DNA from: Mycolicibacterium porcinum
GTDB taxonomy: Bacteria; Actinomycetota; Actinomycetes; Mycobacteriales; Mycobacteriaceae
Assembly: GCA_002086835.1 (NCBI GenBank)
Contig: MVIG01000030.1
Location: forward strand, 1 to 64,000
DNA: 64,000 bases
Reading direction: 5' to 3'
Positions 1 to 7,700 of this stretch are shown in pieces. Position numbers and translations under genes: made by a program. The notes beneath the pieces were generated by a model. That model was given only the letters and a program-made list of their open reading frames with translations. It had not been told where the DNA came from and did no database searches. Each line of letters starts with the position of its first letter. Positions within the stretch are counted from its first letter, which is position 1.

Positions 1-2
1 CC

Positions 3-110
3 CTCACCTGCAACCTGCACGGCTGGCAATGGAACCTCGACAACGGCAAATGCCTCACCACCAAAGGCCACGAACTGTCGACCGGCCCCCGTACGCCGTC
101 GCCCGACTGA
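3..110 (+). CDS. C-terminal end of a Rieske [2Fe-2S] protein (partial)
   Basis: Only the last 35 residues are in the window, ending at the TGA at 108-110. They include CNLHGW, the Cys-x2-His second half of a Rieske [2Fe-2S] site, followed by a short polar tail. A Rieske domain at the extreme C-terminus is the layout of the mycobacterial UDP-N-acetylmuramate hydroxylase NamH, so that is the best guess. The first half of the cluster site and the catalytic part lie upstream and cannot be checked. It could be another Rieske oxygenase or ferredoxin-like protein. Confidence 0.6.
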   Translation, partial: LTCNLHGWQWNLDNGKCLTTKGHELSTGPRTPSPD

Positions 111-190
111 CCCCTTCTCGAAACATTCCTCCTCCGGCATTAGGGGAATGCCGAAGAAGCCGGGGATTCACCACAAGGAGGTTTCTGTTG

Positions 191-829
191 ATGCACTTCA
201 CCTTCGGCGCCGGACGTTGCTGGATCGTCCGGGTACTGGGCGCCAATCCCATGATTCGGCTGACCGACCGGGTAGAGGCAGTCGGCGCTGTCCTGGTCGT
301 CGTACTGATTTTGACCGCGACGGCAGTCGCTGGCGCGATCAGCACCACCGTCCATGACAGCCGATCTCATCTGTATGCCCAACAGGCGGCGAATCGCCAC
401 ACCGTGCAAGCCCGCGTGACAGGCCGAAGTAGAGAGGTGGCGAGGGGGACAGGAAGACAGTTCGAAGCTCCGGCCCGCTGGCCGACACCATCCGGAGAGC
501 GTTCTGGCTCAGTCTTTCTCAGCCGACCGGCGGAATCCGGCAATCAGGTCGACATCGTGGTCGATTCCACCGGTCGGCAGGTGCCGCCACCACCCCCTCA
601 GTGGCAAGCCGGTGTTGACGCGGCATCCATCGGGGTTGCCGTCTGGCTGGTGTCCATCGGCGTGATCGGTCTGGCAGCGTCCGTGGCACAGCAGTGGTTG
701 GCGCGTCTACGTTATCGACAATGGGATGACGAGTTGCGGTTGCTGACGGCCATACCGGAGGACTCAGCGGGAAGCAACGCAGAGGGGGAGGGCGGTGCCG
801 GACCTGGTCCCGAGGGCTCCTGCACGTGA
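191..829 (+). CDS. Rv1733c-like two-helix membrane protein
   Basis: A 212-residue protein with one hydrophobic helix near residues 29-50 and another near 146-166. They enclose a polar, presumably extracytoplasmic domain with a PPPPP run just before the second helix, and the tail is charged. This length and architecture match the mycobacterial Rv1733c family, a membrane protein of the dormancy regulon whose biochemical role is unknown. The ATG at 191 was chosen because CAAGGAGG at 173-180 sits at good distance; a TTG at 188 is an alternative. No DosR box is obvious upstream. It follows the Rieske gene after about 80 bases. Confidence 0.7.
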   Translation: MHFTFGAGRCWIVRVLGANPMIRLTDRVEAVGAVLVVVLILTATAVAGAISTTVHDSRSHLYAQQAANRHTVQARVTGRSREVARGTGRQFEAPARWPTPSGERSGSVFLSRPAESGNQVDIVVDSTGRQVPPPPPQWQAGVDAASIGVAVWLVSIGVIGLAASVAQQWLARLRYRQWDDELRLLTAIPEDSAGSNAEGEGGAGPGPEGSCT

Positions 830-880
830 TCCGGCCCACCCATATACCTACCTGCACAATGCTTGTCGCGCTCTAGTCGG

Positions 881-1849
881 TCAAGCCAGTTTTTCGGCTT
901 TGCGAGCTGCGCGGCTGAGCCGGCGCTCCTTGGCCGCGTCGAACTTCACGCAGGATTCTTCGAGCTTCTCGACCAAGACACCTAGATCATCCCGCGCCCG
1001 CGCCCCGTCGCCGGTGAAGTCCTCGCGTTCGAAGATCCGCCACTTCCTGAGCTGAGGCATCACGATCTCCTCCAGGTGGACGCGCGGATCGTAAATGCCG
1101 CCAACCGCAATGGTCACCGCCTTACGGCGAAACGCGGGAATGGTGTAGCCGGGCATCGTGAAGTTGTTGAGTATCCGGTACACCGAAGCGATGGCCCGAT
1201 TCGGCGCGAGTTCGAACCCCGCCGCGGAGATATCGCGGTAGAAAAGCATGTGCAGATTCTCGTCGGCTGAAACTCGTTGCAGCAGTTGATCAGCAATTGG
1301 ATCATTGCACGCCTTGCCGGTGTTGCGGTGCGACACCCGGGTAGCCAGTTCCTGGAAACTCACGTAGAGGACGGAGTCGAGGAGGCTGTCGGCGAACAGG
1401 TCACCCTGATGATTCTGGCCGGGGGAGAAGCCGCGGGTGATCTGCTCGACGCGCAACTCTTCGAGCTCGACCGGGTCGCAAGCGCGCGTCACCACGAGGT
1501 AGTCGCGCAGTGCGAGGCTGTGTCGGTTTTCTTCCGTGGTCCAGCGGTTGACCCACTGGCCCCACGCACCGTCCATGCCCATGTTCATCGCAATCTCACG
1601 GTGATAGGAAGGCAGGTTGTCTTCGGTGAGCAGGTTGACCACCATGGCGAGCCTGGCGACCTCCGACAACTGCGATTGCTCTGGGTGCCAATCCTCGCCG
1701 CCCAGAGCGTAATAGTTCTTGCCGTCCGACCACGGAATGTAGTCGTGCGGATTCCAGTCCTTCATCATCGACAGATGCCTGTTGAGCAGCCGCTCCGCCA
1801 CCGGTTCCAACTCATGCAGCAATCGCAGATCGTTCGAGTCCTTCGGCAA
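881..1849 (-). CDS. desA1: Acyl-[acyl-carrier-protein] desaturase, DesA1 type
   Basis: A soluble di-iron desaturase that puts a double bond into ACP-bound fatty acyl chains, in mycobacteria as part of mycolic acid precursor synthesis. The 322 residues include the ligand motifs E-E-N-R-H (about residue 106) and D-E-N-L-H (about residue 196), and stretches such as WNPHDYIPWSDGKNYYALGG that are hallmarks of mycobacterial DesA1. Length is close to the roughly 338 residues of M. tuberculosis DesA1, and no membrane helix is present. The gene stands alone, convergent with the gene at 191. A DosR-like box lies about 70 bases upstream of the start (1917-1928). The call is firm; DesA1 rather than a close paralogue is slightly less so. 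Confidence 0.9.
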   Translation of the reverse strand: MPKDSNDLRLLHELEPVAERLLNRHLSMMKDWNPHDYIPWSDGKNYYALGGEDWHPEQSQLSEVARLAMVVNLLTEDNLPSYHREIAMNMGMDGAWGQWVNRWTTEENRHSLALRDYLVVTRACDPVELEELRVEQITRGFSPGQNHQGDLFADSLLDSVLYVSFQELATRVSHRNTGKACNDPIADQLLQRVSADENLHMLFYRDISAAGFELAPNRAIASVYRILNNFTMPGYTIPAFRRKAVTIAVGGIYDPRVHLEEIVMPQLRKWRIFEREDFTGDGARARDDLGVLVEKLEESCVKFDAAKERRLSRAARKAEKLA

Positions 1850-2150
1850 AGTCCCTCCTGAGCCTCGTACCTGTTACTTGCAGTTTCATCTAACGGGTCG
1901 TGTTCGCACGTGGATAGGGACCTTTGTCATCGCTCGCCGCCTCTAGCGCGCACGGGACGGCACGTCGCAGTTTGATTGACAGATCAGGACTTTCGACTCT
2001 GGCGCTGTTCGCCCACCGGGCGTAATCAGAAGGGGTGAGGCGAGCGGTGCGTACGCAGTGGACGGTTCACCGCACCGGCACGCGTACGCAGATCCGCCAT
2101 GAACGACGCCGTCAAATCCGTTGAGATCACCACAGGAGGCTGAACAAACC
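1850..2150. other. Intergenic stretch between divergent desA1 and the DUF5642-like gene
   Basis: About 300 bases without a convincing gene. It holds the upstream region of desA1, the DosR-like box at 1917-1928, and the ribosome binding site CAGGAGG (2133-2139) of the next gene. Short open frames here have no family features. Confidence 0.5.
1917..1928. promoter_or_regulatory. DosR-like box upstream of desA1
   Basis: GGGACCTTTGTC resembles the DosR dormancy box (consensus core GGGACTWWAGTCCC). The GGGAC half and GTC are kept but the second half is degenerate. It lies about 68 bases upstream of the desA1 start. A stronger copy with the same GGATAGGGAC lead-in lies upstream of the CBS gene. Confidence 0.35.
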
Positions 2151-2943
2151 GTGTCTGGCACAGCGGATTCCGACTGCATTGCCCCTTCTGACAGCGGCGA
2201 CACCACCACCACGGAGAAGCGGCCACGCTTGTCTCGGAGAGGTTGGGCTCTGCTCGCCACCGCGACGCTCGTTGTCGCCCCGCTCTCAGGTGCGGCGGGC
2301 TGGGAGCTGAACAACCGGCTCCGCAACAGCGGCACGTCCGCGGCAATTGACAGGCAGTGGCTGATCAAGCTGGTGGACCTGGCTGCCCAGTTCCCCTCTG
2401 GGTTCCACCTGACCTCTGCCGATGCAGCGGACCTGGCCGAACAGTCCCGCTTGATGCAGGGCGCCACCGTCATCCCGGCGAACTGCGCCAACCCGGCGGA
2501 GCGGAACGGCGGCATATCCCCACCCGCGGGCGCCATTCTCGACAGCCTCGCCGGAAGAACTCAGGGGCCGCGTGCTGGAAGTGACCGCCCTGGCATCTCC
2601 CCAGCCGATACCGGTGCGAGATGTGCCCCCGCACTGTGACGCGGTGGTGTTCTACAAGGCCGGTCTCATCCAGGGCTTCACCGGCCCAGTCTCGCCACCC
2701 CCGATCCCGGACGGGGTAGCGGTGAAATCGAGCCAGGCCGTGCGGGTCCGCTACACCATCACAGACGGCACCGGACCCAGCATCGACACTGTCTGCTACG
2801 TCTACCGAGCACTGCTCGACGACCTGCACTCGGTCACCGTGACTTTCGCAGGCCAGATCAGCCCCGGGCCACTTCGCGACATCGACCCGACACCGGCCAG
2901 TGAGCTGTTCACGCATGCGCTAACCACGCTGCAAACGTCCTGA
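2151..2943 (+). pseudogene. DUF5642-like anchored protein, split by a frameshift
   Basis: Two overlapping frames make one protein. The first begins at GTG 2151 (CAGGAGG at 2133-2139) and encodes a cytoplasmic tail, a membrane helix around residues 33-55 and the first half of a domain with FPSGF and a conserved Cys. It then runs out of register near 2540-2560 and stops at 2637-2639. The second frame picks up at about 2542 (SPEELRGRVLEV) and runs to 2943, with the second half of the domain and Cys residues in PPHCDAVVFYK and IDTVCYVY. This resembles mycobacterial DUF5642-type proteins. Either the gene is broken by a single indel or the assembly has an error here. Function unknown. Confidence 0.6.
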
Positions 2944-2978
2944 CGGCCGTATGCGGATGTGACGATCAGCCGCCGAGC

Positions 2979-3392
2979 TCACACCACGGGGTCGGCCTCG
3001 GCGGCATAGACGCCCAGCAGGTCACGGGCAGAGACGATACCCACCAAAACACCAGCACGCTCTACCAGGATGTGCCGGATGTGGCGGTCGGTCATCCGAA
3101 CAGCCACTTGTTCGACAGTATCGGACGCCGCGCACCAGACCAGATTCGTGCTCGCCACGTCGACCACGGGGACCGCAGCTGGATCCTGATGGGCGGCGAT
3201 GACACGTATGGCGTCACGTTCGCTGACCAGGGCCACTGGCCGTTCCTGGTCGCCGACCACCACGGCGCCGATCCCGGCCTCGGCCATGGCCTCCGCGGCC
3301 GTCGCGACTGTCGCGTCGGAGGGCACCCGAACCACTGCATCACCGATGAGATCCGTGACCGAGATCGAACCGGCTGAGGGAACATTGACCAT
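2979..3392 (-). CDS. Tandem CBS-domain protein
   Basis: A 137-residue protein made of two CBS motifs, about residues 10-65 and 75-132. The second ends in GVLVGIVSARDLLGVY, the typical strand-turn-SxRDL pattern. Such stand-alone pairs bind adenosyl ligands and act as energy sensors; mycobacterial Rv2626c is a DosR-induced example. The ATG at 3392 is followed by VNVPSAG. A DosR-like box lies about 36 bases upstream (3428-3439). It is convergent with the broken gene at 2151 and divergent from the FHA gene. The partner protein is unknown. Confidence 0.85.
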   Translation of the reverse strand: MVNVPSAGSISVTDLIGDAVVRVPSDATVATAAEAMAEAGIGAVVVGDQERPVALVSERDAIRVIAAHQDPAAVPVVDVASTNLVWCAASDTVEQVAVRMTDRHIRHILVERAGVLVGIVSARDLLGVYAAEADPVV

Positions 3393-3427
3393 GGCACGAT
3401 CGTGGCACCACGCACCTGCTGCGGATA

Positions 3428-3442
3428 GGGACTTAAGTCTTC
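3428..3442. promoter_or_regulatory. DosR-like dormancy box between the CBS and FHA genes
   Basis: GGGACTTAAGTC followed by TTC matches the DosR consensus core GGGACTWWAGTCCC except in its last bases. It is about 36 bases upstream of the CBS-protein start and about 235 bases upstream of the FHA gene. That position suits control of the CBS gene. Confidence 0.5.
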
Positions 3443-3675
3443 TAGTCAGCCATCAGGACGGACATAGGGTGTGGACGATTGTCGCCGGTGTTGTGCTGGA
3501 CGTTCCCATGAAGTGACATTCGGCCCTGGAAGCCTCCGGCCCGCGAACGATATGTATAGAAAGTGGTCGCCGCGTCCGCGACACACCAGAAATCAGGCCT
3601 CGACATCCCACGCCAGAAGCTCGCCGATGCAGCCTTCCGCCCTTGGAGGGTGAAACCAGCTAGGGGACAACCTGA

Positions 3676-4131
3676 GTGAGCCCGCCAGTCGCAGGCCCTC
3701 CACCACTCATCAATGACGGCAACAACGCCCGCACCGTCGCCGTGCGCCGCACTCCACGACAACCGCCTACACACACCACCGGATACCACCGCGCGGCACC
3801 TAACGCCGAACTGGGATCCGCTGTACTCTACGTCGTCCGCGGCCCGACTTCTGGCGCCGAATTCGGATTGGCCCATCCCTACACCACCGCCGGCCGCCAT
3901 CGCGACAGCACAGTCCTTCTTGATCACGTCACTGTCAGCCGCCGGCACGCCGAGTTCCGTTGGGTTGACGGCCATTACTGGGTCATCGACACCGGAAGCC
4001 TCAACGGCGTCTACGTCAACCAGATCCGGGTTGAGTCTGCGCTCCTGACCAATGGCGACGAGATCTGGATAGGTGCATTGGACCTCGCATTCTTCTGCCG
4101 TGAACTGGATTGTGCCCAGCGGTTTCGCTAA
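3676..4131 (+). CDS. FHA-domain protein, GarA-like
   Basis: A 151-residue protein with an FHA phosphothreonine-binding domain at about residues 65-135. It shows the canonical GRHRDS, SRRHAEF and GSLNGVYVN motifs, including the conserved Arg, Ser, His and Asn. The domain closely resembles GarA, which regulates glutamate and 2-oxoglutarate metabolism when phosphorylated by PknB/PknG. GarA carries an E-T-T-S phosphorylation motif near its N-terminus. Here the N-terminal 50 residues are Pro/Thr-rich and have only an H-T-T-G, so it is probably a paralogue with a different switch. GTG at 3676 is the likely start. The 3' end overlaps the convergent P-loop gene. Confidence 0.85.
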   Translation: MSPPVAGPPPLINDGNNARTVAVRRTPRQPPTHTTGYHRAAPNAELGSAVLYVVRGPTSGAEFGLAHPYTTAGRHRDSTVLLDHVTVSRRHAEFRWVDGHYWVIDTGSLNGVYVNQIRVESALLTNGDEIWIGALDLAFFCRELDCAQRFR

Positions 4132-4661
4132 CGCGGTCTGCCGGATTGCCATTTCGTGAGGTTGATGATGTCTGCGGCGATGCTGGATACGCTGCGATCG
4201 TCGGTGGGTAGACGATGAGTCGCGGCAGCAACACCAGATTCAAGCCGTGCGTTCATCTCATTGCTTGACTCGAGATGCTGTTCCAGAGTGGAGCCGATCT
4301 CGCGCTTGCCGAGACGCACTCGCGCCGTGACGTCGGCGCAGGTGAGGAGGATTGACACGACAGTGGGATTCCCTCCCATGGCTGTGGTGAGTCGCTCCAT
4401 CACTTCAGGCAACACACTGGCAGTGTTGATATAGATCATGCGGTGGTAGCCGAGTGCCCGATAATTCGCCCACATGGTTGCGAGGTTTCGCTCGGCGAGG
4501 CTGTCTGCGTGCGATGGGACGGGATGGGCCATGTCGAGGAAGTCGCCATCTATGAGGCAGTGAGTGACGCCCACCGCGCTCAACTGCGCGTGCATCTCGA
4601 AACCGACACTGGTCTTCCCGGTGCCGGACCGTCCGCCGATGAACACCACTTCGCTTGTCAC
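4128..4661 (-). CDS. P-loop NTPase, kinase-like
   Basis: A 177-residue protein beginning at GTG 4661 (VTSEVVFIGG). It has a Walker A motif GGRSGTGKT in the first 20 residues, a DGDF motif after the second strand, and a C-terminal helical region, like small adenylylsulfate- or gluconate-kinase-type P-loop kinases. The open frame extends further upstream but that part overlaps the opposite-strand kinase gene and has no features, so the GTG is preferred. Substrate unknown. It is divergent from an APH-family gene; such pairs are common in actinobacteria. Confidence 0.75.
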   Translation of the reverse strand: MTSEVVFIGGRSGTGKTSVGFEMHAQLSAVGVTHCLIDGDFLDMAHPVPSHADSLAERNLATMWANYRALGYHRMIYINTASVLPEVMERLTTAMGGNPTVVSILLTCADVTARVRLGKREIGSTLEQHLESSNEMNARLESGVAAATHRLPTDDRSVSSIAADIINLTKWQSGRPR

Positions 4662-4799
4662 ATGCCGAGTGTCTCTGATTGTCGGCACTTTTGACGAGGC
4701 GATGAGCAGTGGCGCGGCGTCGACCGGTGTCCACGAATCGATGTGAGCGGACGGAAAATGCCTTTCTTGTCGGGGCGCACATCTTTTAGGATTCGGCCC

Positions 4800-5723
4800 G
4801 TGCTGTCCCGACCTCTGTCCGTCAGCGATGAGACGATCGCCGACGTGGTCGCTGCGCACTGGTTGCCCCAGGTCACCGATATCAGTTATTTGCCATGGGG
4901 TTTCGGTGCGCACCACTGGCGAGTGATCGGCGGCGGGACCACGTTGTTCGTGACGTTGGACCAGCTGGAACCCCGACACACCGGATCGTCTCTCGAGGCT
5001 GCCTACGCCGGAGCAGCCGCCCTGGCCGTTGCTGGCTTGAACATGGTGTGTGCACCGCTGCCCGCCCCGTCTGGACGATTCACCGTCGATGTCGGGGCCG
5101 GTGTAGTCAGCGTGACGCCGTGGCTGCAGGGCCGCAGCCCGACCGAGGCGCAGGCCCGCGAACCCCGGCATATCCGCGAAGTGGTTCTGGCTCTGGATGC
5201 GCTACACCGCGCCGTTCCACCTGAGGAGATTCGCCCATGGACCCCGACAGTCGACGCTTCATTCGCCCACGAGTTGCGAACTCGCACCGCCGAGCCATGG
5301 ACGAGCGGTCCGCTGGCAGAAGAGGCGCGGCTGGCCGTCGCCGCGCACATTGAACCGATCCAACGCTGGACCGAGCGCTACCTGGACCTCGCGGAGGCAG
5401 CACGTGCCCGGCGCGACGCATGGGTGCCGACGCATGGCGAGCCACACAACGACAACCAGGTCGTGACCGCGGACGGCTTGCAGCTGGTCGATTGGGAGTC
5501 GCTGGCTCTTGCACCGCCCGAACGCGATTACGCCGACCTACCCGCCTCGGCACACGAGCTATTGCGCGCCGACCCCGCGATGCTAGAGCTGTTCGCGCTG
5601 GACTGGCGGCTCAGCGAGATCGCCGAGTACGCACGATGGTTCGCCGCTGCGCATATCGGCACCGAAGACGACCACACCGCTCTGGAAGGGCTGTACGAGG
5701 AACTGACTGGGGAGGCGCAGTGA
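4800..5723 (+). CDS. Aminoglycoside phosphotransferase (APH) family protein
   Basis: A 307-residue protein kinase-like fold enzyme. It has the Brenner catalytic motif THGEPHNDNQ (H-G-x2-x-x-N) followed by LVDWESL, whose Asp binds the metal. The family phosphorylates small molecules, sometimes aminoglycosides, but most chromosomal members in actinobacteria have unknown substrates, so no resistance role is claimed. GTG 4800 is preferred; an ATG at 4743 would add 19 residues without family similarity. Divergent from the P-loop kinase-like gene. Confidence 0.8.
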   Translation: MLSRPLSVSDETIADVVAAHWLPQVTDISYLPWGFGAHHWRVIGGGTTLFVTLDQLEPRHTGSSLEAAYAGAAALAVAGLNMVCAPLPAPSGRFTVDVGAGVVSVTPWLQGRSPTEAQAREPRHIREVVLALDALHRAVPPEEIRPWTPTVDASFAHELRTRTAEPWTSGPLAEEARLAVAAHIEPIQRWTERYLDLAEAARARRDAWVPTHGEPHNDNQVVTADGLQLVDWESLALAPPERDYADLPASAHELLRADPAMLELFALDWRLSEIAEYARWFAAAHIGTEDDHTALEGLYEELTGEAQ

Positions 5724-5762
5724 AGCTGCCGCTCACCAAATCCATTCCGCCACAACAGCTTA

Positions 5763-5775
5763 CGTCACAGTGACG
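5763..5775. repeat. 13-bp perfect dyad CGTCACAGTGACG
   Basis: A perfect palindrome with 6-bp arms, 25 bases past the stop of the lipoprotein gene. Near-identical dyads recur at 20138-20150 and 20489-20501, on the far side of the transposon. It is too short and lacks a T-run for a terminator; function unknown. Confidence 0.6.
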
Positions 5776-5799
5776 AATATCGCCCTCCTGGCCCCGCCT

Positions 5800-6135
5800 T
5801 TACGGGAAGGGGATTGGCGGAATCGCGGAAGGCAACTGAATCTGGGGGATCGCGGCAGGCAATTCGATCTGGGGCACATCGGCCGGAAGTTGAGCCCGCG
5901 GGATGTCACTCGGCAGTTCGACATTAGGCACGGAGCTCGGCAACGGCACCGGTGGAACATCGCTCGGATACGGGAACGGTGGCATGTTGGCCGGAACTGG
6001 CAGCGTTGTCACTGGATCGTCCGATGCAACCGGTCGGCCCAGAGTGCCCGAGCAGCCGGCGGCGAGCATCGCCGCAGCCATCAGGGGCGGGAGCAGCGTA
6101 ACTCGCCACCGAGCCCGCCTCACCCAAACACTCAT
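5800..6135 (-). CDS. Small Pro-rich lipoprotein with six nonapeptide repeats
   Basis: A 111-residue protein with a lipoprotein signal peptide (Arg-rich start, hydrophobic core, lipobox LAAGC with Cys at about residue 28). The mature part ends in six tandem nine-residue units of the form P-S/A-x-V/I-P-x-x-x-L (PSDVPPVPL, PSSVPNVEL, PSDIPRAQL, PADVPQIEL, PAAIPQIQL, PSAIPPIPF). This predicts an extended polyproline-like rod on the cell surface, perhaps spanning periplasm or wall. No known family is recognised. A degraded, shorter copy lies at about 20164-20345, so the gene has been duplicated. The nearest neighbour is the ketoreductase-like gene 85 bases upstream on the same strand. Confidence 0.75.
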   Translation of the reverse strand: MSVWVRRARWRVTLLPPLMAAAMLAAGCSGTLGRPVASDDPVTTLPVPANMPPFPYPSDVPPVPLPSSVPNVELPSDIPRAQLPADVPQIELPAAIPQIQLPSAIPPIPFP

Positions 6136-6219
6136 CTGTCAGCCCCTTGCCGTCAATGACGACGCTATCACCGGCCGAGCCGCTTGAGCCTTCCGCTGGT
6201 CCTCGTCCAGACCGACAGC

Positions 6220-7380
6220 CTAGAGGCGCTTGAGTCCACGGATCGCCTGCAGGAACGGCACAGTCGACGCGAGTCCCTTGCGAAAGTTCGGTTGTAACGT
6301 ACTGATGTTTCCCAGCGTGATGTGTCGGACGCCCCGGTCTCGCCATTCGGCGGCCTGTTCGACGATGTCGTTTGGTGTGCCGGTCAGTAATCCCTCCCTG
6401 AGCAATGATTGTGGGACCTGCCGGGTGTAGGACAGCGCGGTTTGTTCATCGATCAGTTGAGGCATGATGTCGGTTGCCCCACCGGTGGAGCCCATTGGAT
6501 GCGCAACGCCGTGGCTCTCCCACCAATCTGCTGGAGCAAGTAGTGCGGCGGCTTTGATGGCGTCAGTGCTCAATGCCTCGTCGACGTCGTCGCGGGTGCG
6601 GCCGACGACGGCGAACCCCTGCCAAGCCCCCTTGATGGACATCGGGTCTCGGCCGGCGTCGGAAGCGGCGCTTCGTACTACATCCAACCGGGCGGCGTAT
6701 TCGGTGGGGGCGATCAGTGCTGGCACCCAGGCGTCGGCATAACGGCCAGTGATCCTGAGCATCCGTGGGCCGTGAGAAGCGACCCAGATCTCGGGCCATT
6801 GCCCGTTGTGAGGCGGCAGGTCGAAGACGGCATCACGCAGCGGAAAGTACGGCGAGTCGCGGGAGATCAGCTCGCCGCCGGAGTTCCACAGGGCGCGGAT
6901 GGTGGCCAGCGCTTCTTCCAACCGTGTTACCGGCTTGGACCACTCCACGCCGTAGGGTTCGTTGCCTTCGCGCTCGCCCGTTCCGATTCCCAGGACCGCC
7001 CGTCCGCCGCTGAGCAGATGCAGCGTCGCGGCCGCCTGAGCAGTTACCGCGGGGTTGCGGCGACCCGCGTCGGTGACGCTGACTCCCAGCCGCAGGCGCC
7101 CGATCCGATTACGCGCCGCGAGATGGCCCAGCACGGTCCAGGGTTCGAGGATCGCGTCGACCTTCGGGGCCAGACGCGCTGCACCGACATAGCGGCGCGT
7201 AGCGATCGACCGGGGGAACAACGAGTTCAGATGATCGCCTACCCAAAACGAGTCCGCGCCGGCGGCCACCGCGCCAAGATAGTTTGCACGCAACGGCGCC
7301 GTCGGCCATGGCTGCGCATTGACGATCTGGTCGAACACACCGACCCCGAACCGGTTCTTCGAATTCGACCGTCGTCTCAT
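6220..7380 (-). CDS. Luciferase-like F420-dependent oxidoreductase, phthiodiolone ketoreductase-like
   Basis: A 386-residue LLM-family TIM-barrel enzyme. Long stretches such as VTDAGRRNPAVTAQAAATLH, GERGNEPYGVEW-type and EIWVASHGPRMLRITGRYAD match what I remember of mycobacterial (phenol)phthiodiolone ketoreductase (Rv2951c). That enzyme uses F420H2 to reduce the keto group of phthiocerol-dimycocerosate precursors. No phthiocerol lipid genes are in the window, so it may be a paralogue acting on another ketone or a hydroxymycolate. The transposon has inserted about 210 bases upstream of its start codon. That probably leaves its promoter intact or replaces its distal part. Confidence 0.8.
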   Translation of the reverse strand: MRRRSNSKNRFGVGVFDQIVNAQPWPTAPLRANYLGAVAAGADSFWVGDHLNSLFPRSIATRRYVGAARLAPKVDAILEPWTVLGHLAARNRIGRLRLGVSVTDAGRRNPAVTAQAAATLHLLSGGRAVLGIGTGEREGNEPYGVEWSKPVTRLEEALATIRALWNSGGELISRDSPYFPLRDAVFDLPPHNGQWPEIWVASHGPRMLRITGRYADAWVPALIAPTEYAARLDVVRSAASDAGRDPMSIKGAWQGFAVVGRTRDDVDEALSTDAIKAAALLAPADWWESHGVAHPMGSTGGATDIMPQLIDEQTALSYTRQVPQSLLREGLLTGTPNDIVEQAAEWRDRGVRHITLGNISTLQPNFRKGLASTVPFLQAIRGLKRL

Positions 7381-7585
7381 TGGTCTTGTCCTTTCCCCGC
7401 GGCGCCGCTGGACTGGCCACCTTCGAGCAATGGACAGCGCACTAAGTGCTCGATGGTGTTCGTGCCAAGTATCGCGGTGTAGGGGCCCTGTGACGTGCGA
7501 TTTTCGAAGATCTCGGGAGTCGGACTCAGCGTGGCGATCAGGGTGCGGGGCTATCGGTATGTCTCGAATCTTCCGGGCGAGGACA

Positions 7586-7590
7586 TCACT
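7586..7590. repeat. Target-site duplication TCACT, left copy
   Basis: Five bases TCACT directly precede the left transposon end and are repeated at 20045-20049 directly after the right end. Five-base duplications are the rule for Tn7, Tn402/Tn5053 and Mu-type DDE transposases. Confidence 0.85.
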
Positions 7591-7692
7591 TGTCCGTTCT
7601 CATTGAATCTGGGGCAAGTATTCGACCGTGACCCGAGGCACCCCAGATTGAGTGAGAATTTGGTCCGCGCGTTTTCTCATCGAATCTGGGGT
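7591..7692. repeat. Left transposon end with three transposase-binding-type repeats
   Basis: Three repeats share the core TTCTCA-N2-3-GAATCTGGGG. L1 is 7591-7614 (starts TGTCCGTTCTCATTGAATCT). L2 is 7640-7662, in inverted orientation. L3 is 7671-7692, in direct orientation. The tail of L3 is about 8 bases from the stop of the desaturase gene. Multiple end-binding sites are typical of TnsB/TniA ends. Confidence 0.8.
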
Positions 7693-7700
7693 AATTCGGG

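Noticed and set aside
4800-5723. Aminoglycoside resistance gene
   Set aside because: The fold is APH-like, but most chromosomal members act on other substrates and nothing here identifies an antibiotic target.
5763-5775. The CGTCAC dyad as a terminator
   Set aside because: Arms of 6 bp with one-base loop and no T-run; recurring copies argue for a binding site or repeat.
7581-7590. 10-bp target duplication GGACATCACT
   Set aside because: The GGACA part of the right copy belongs to the element's inverted repeat. The symmetric TGT...ACA ends require a 5-bp duplication.
7591-7692. Possible CRISPR-like repeats at the transposon end
   Set aside because: Only three copies, mixed orientation, irregular spacing and no cas genes; they are transposase sites.
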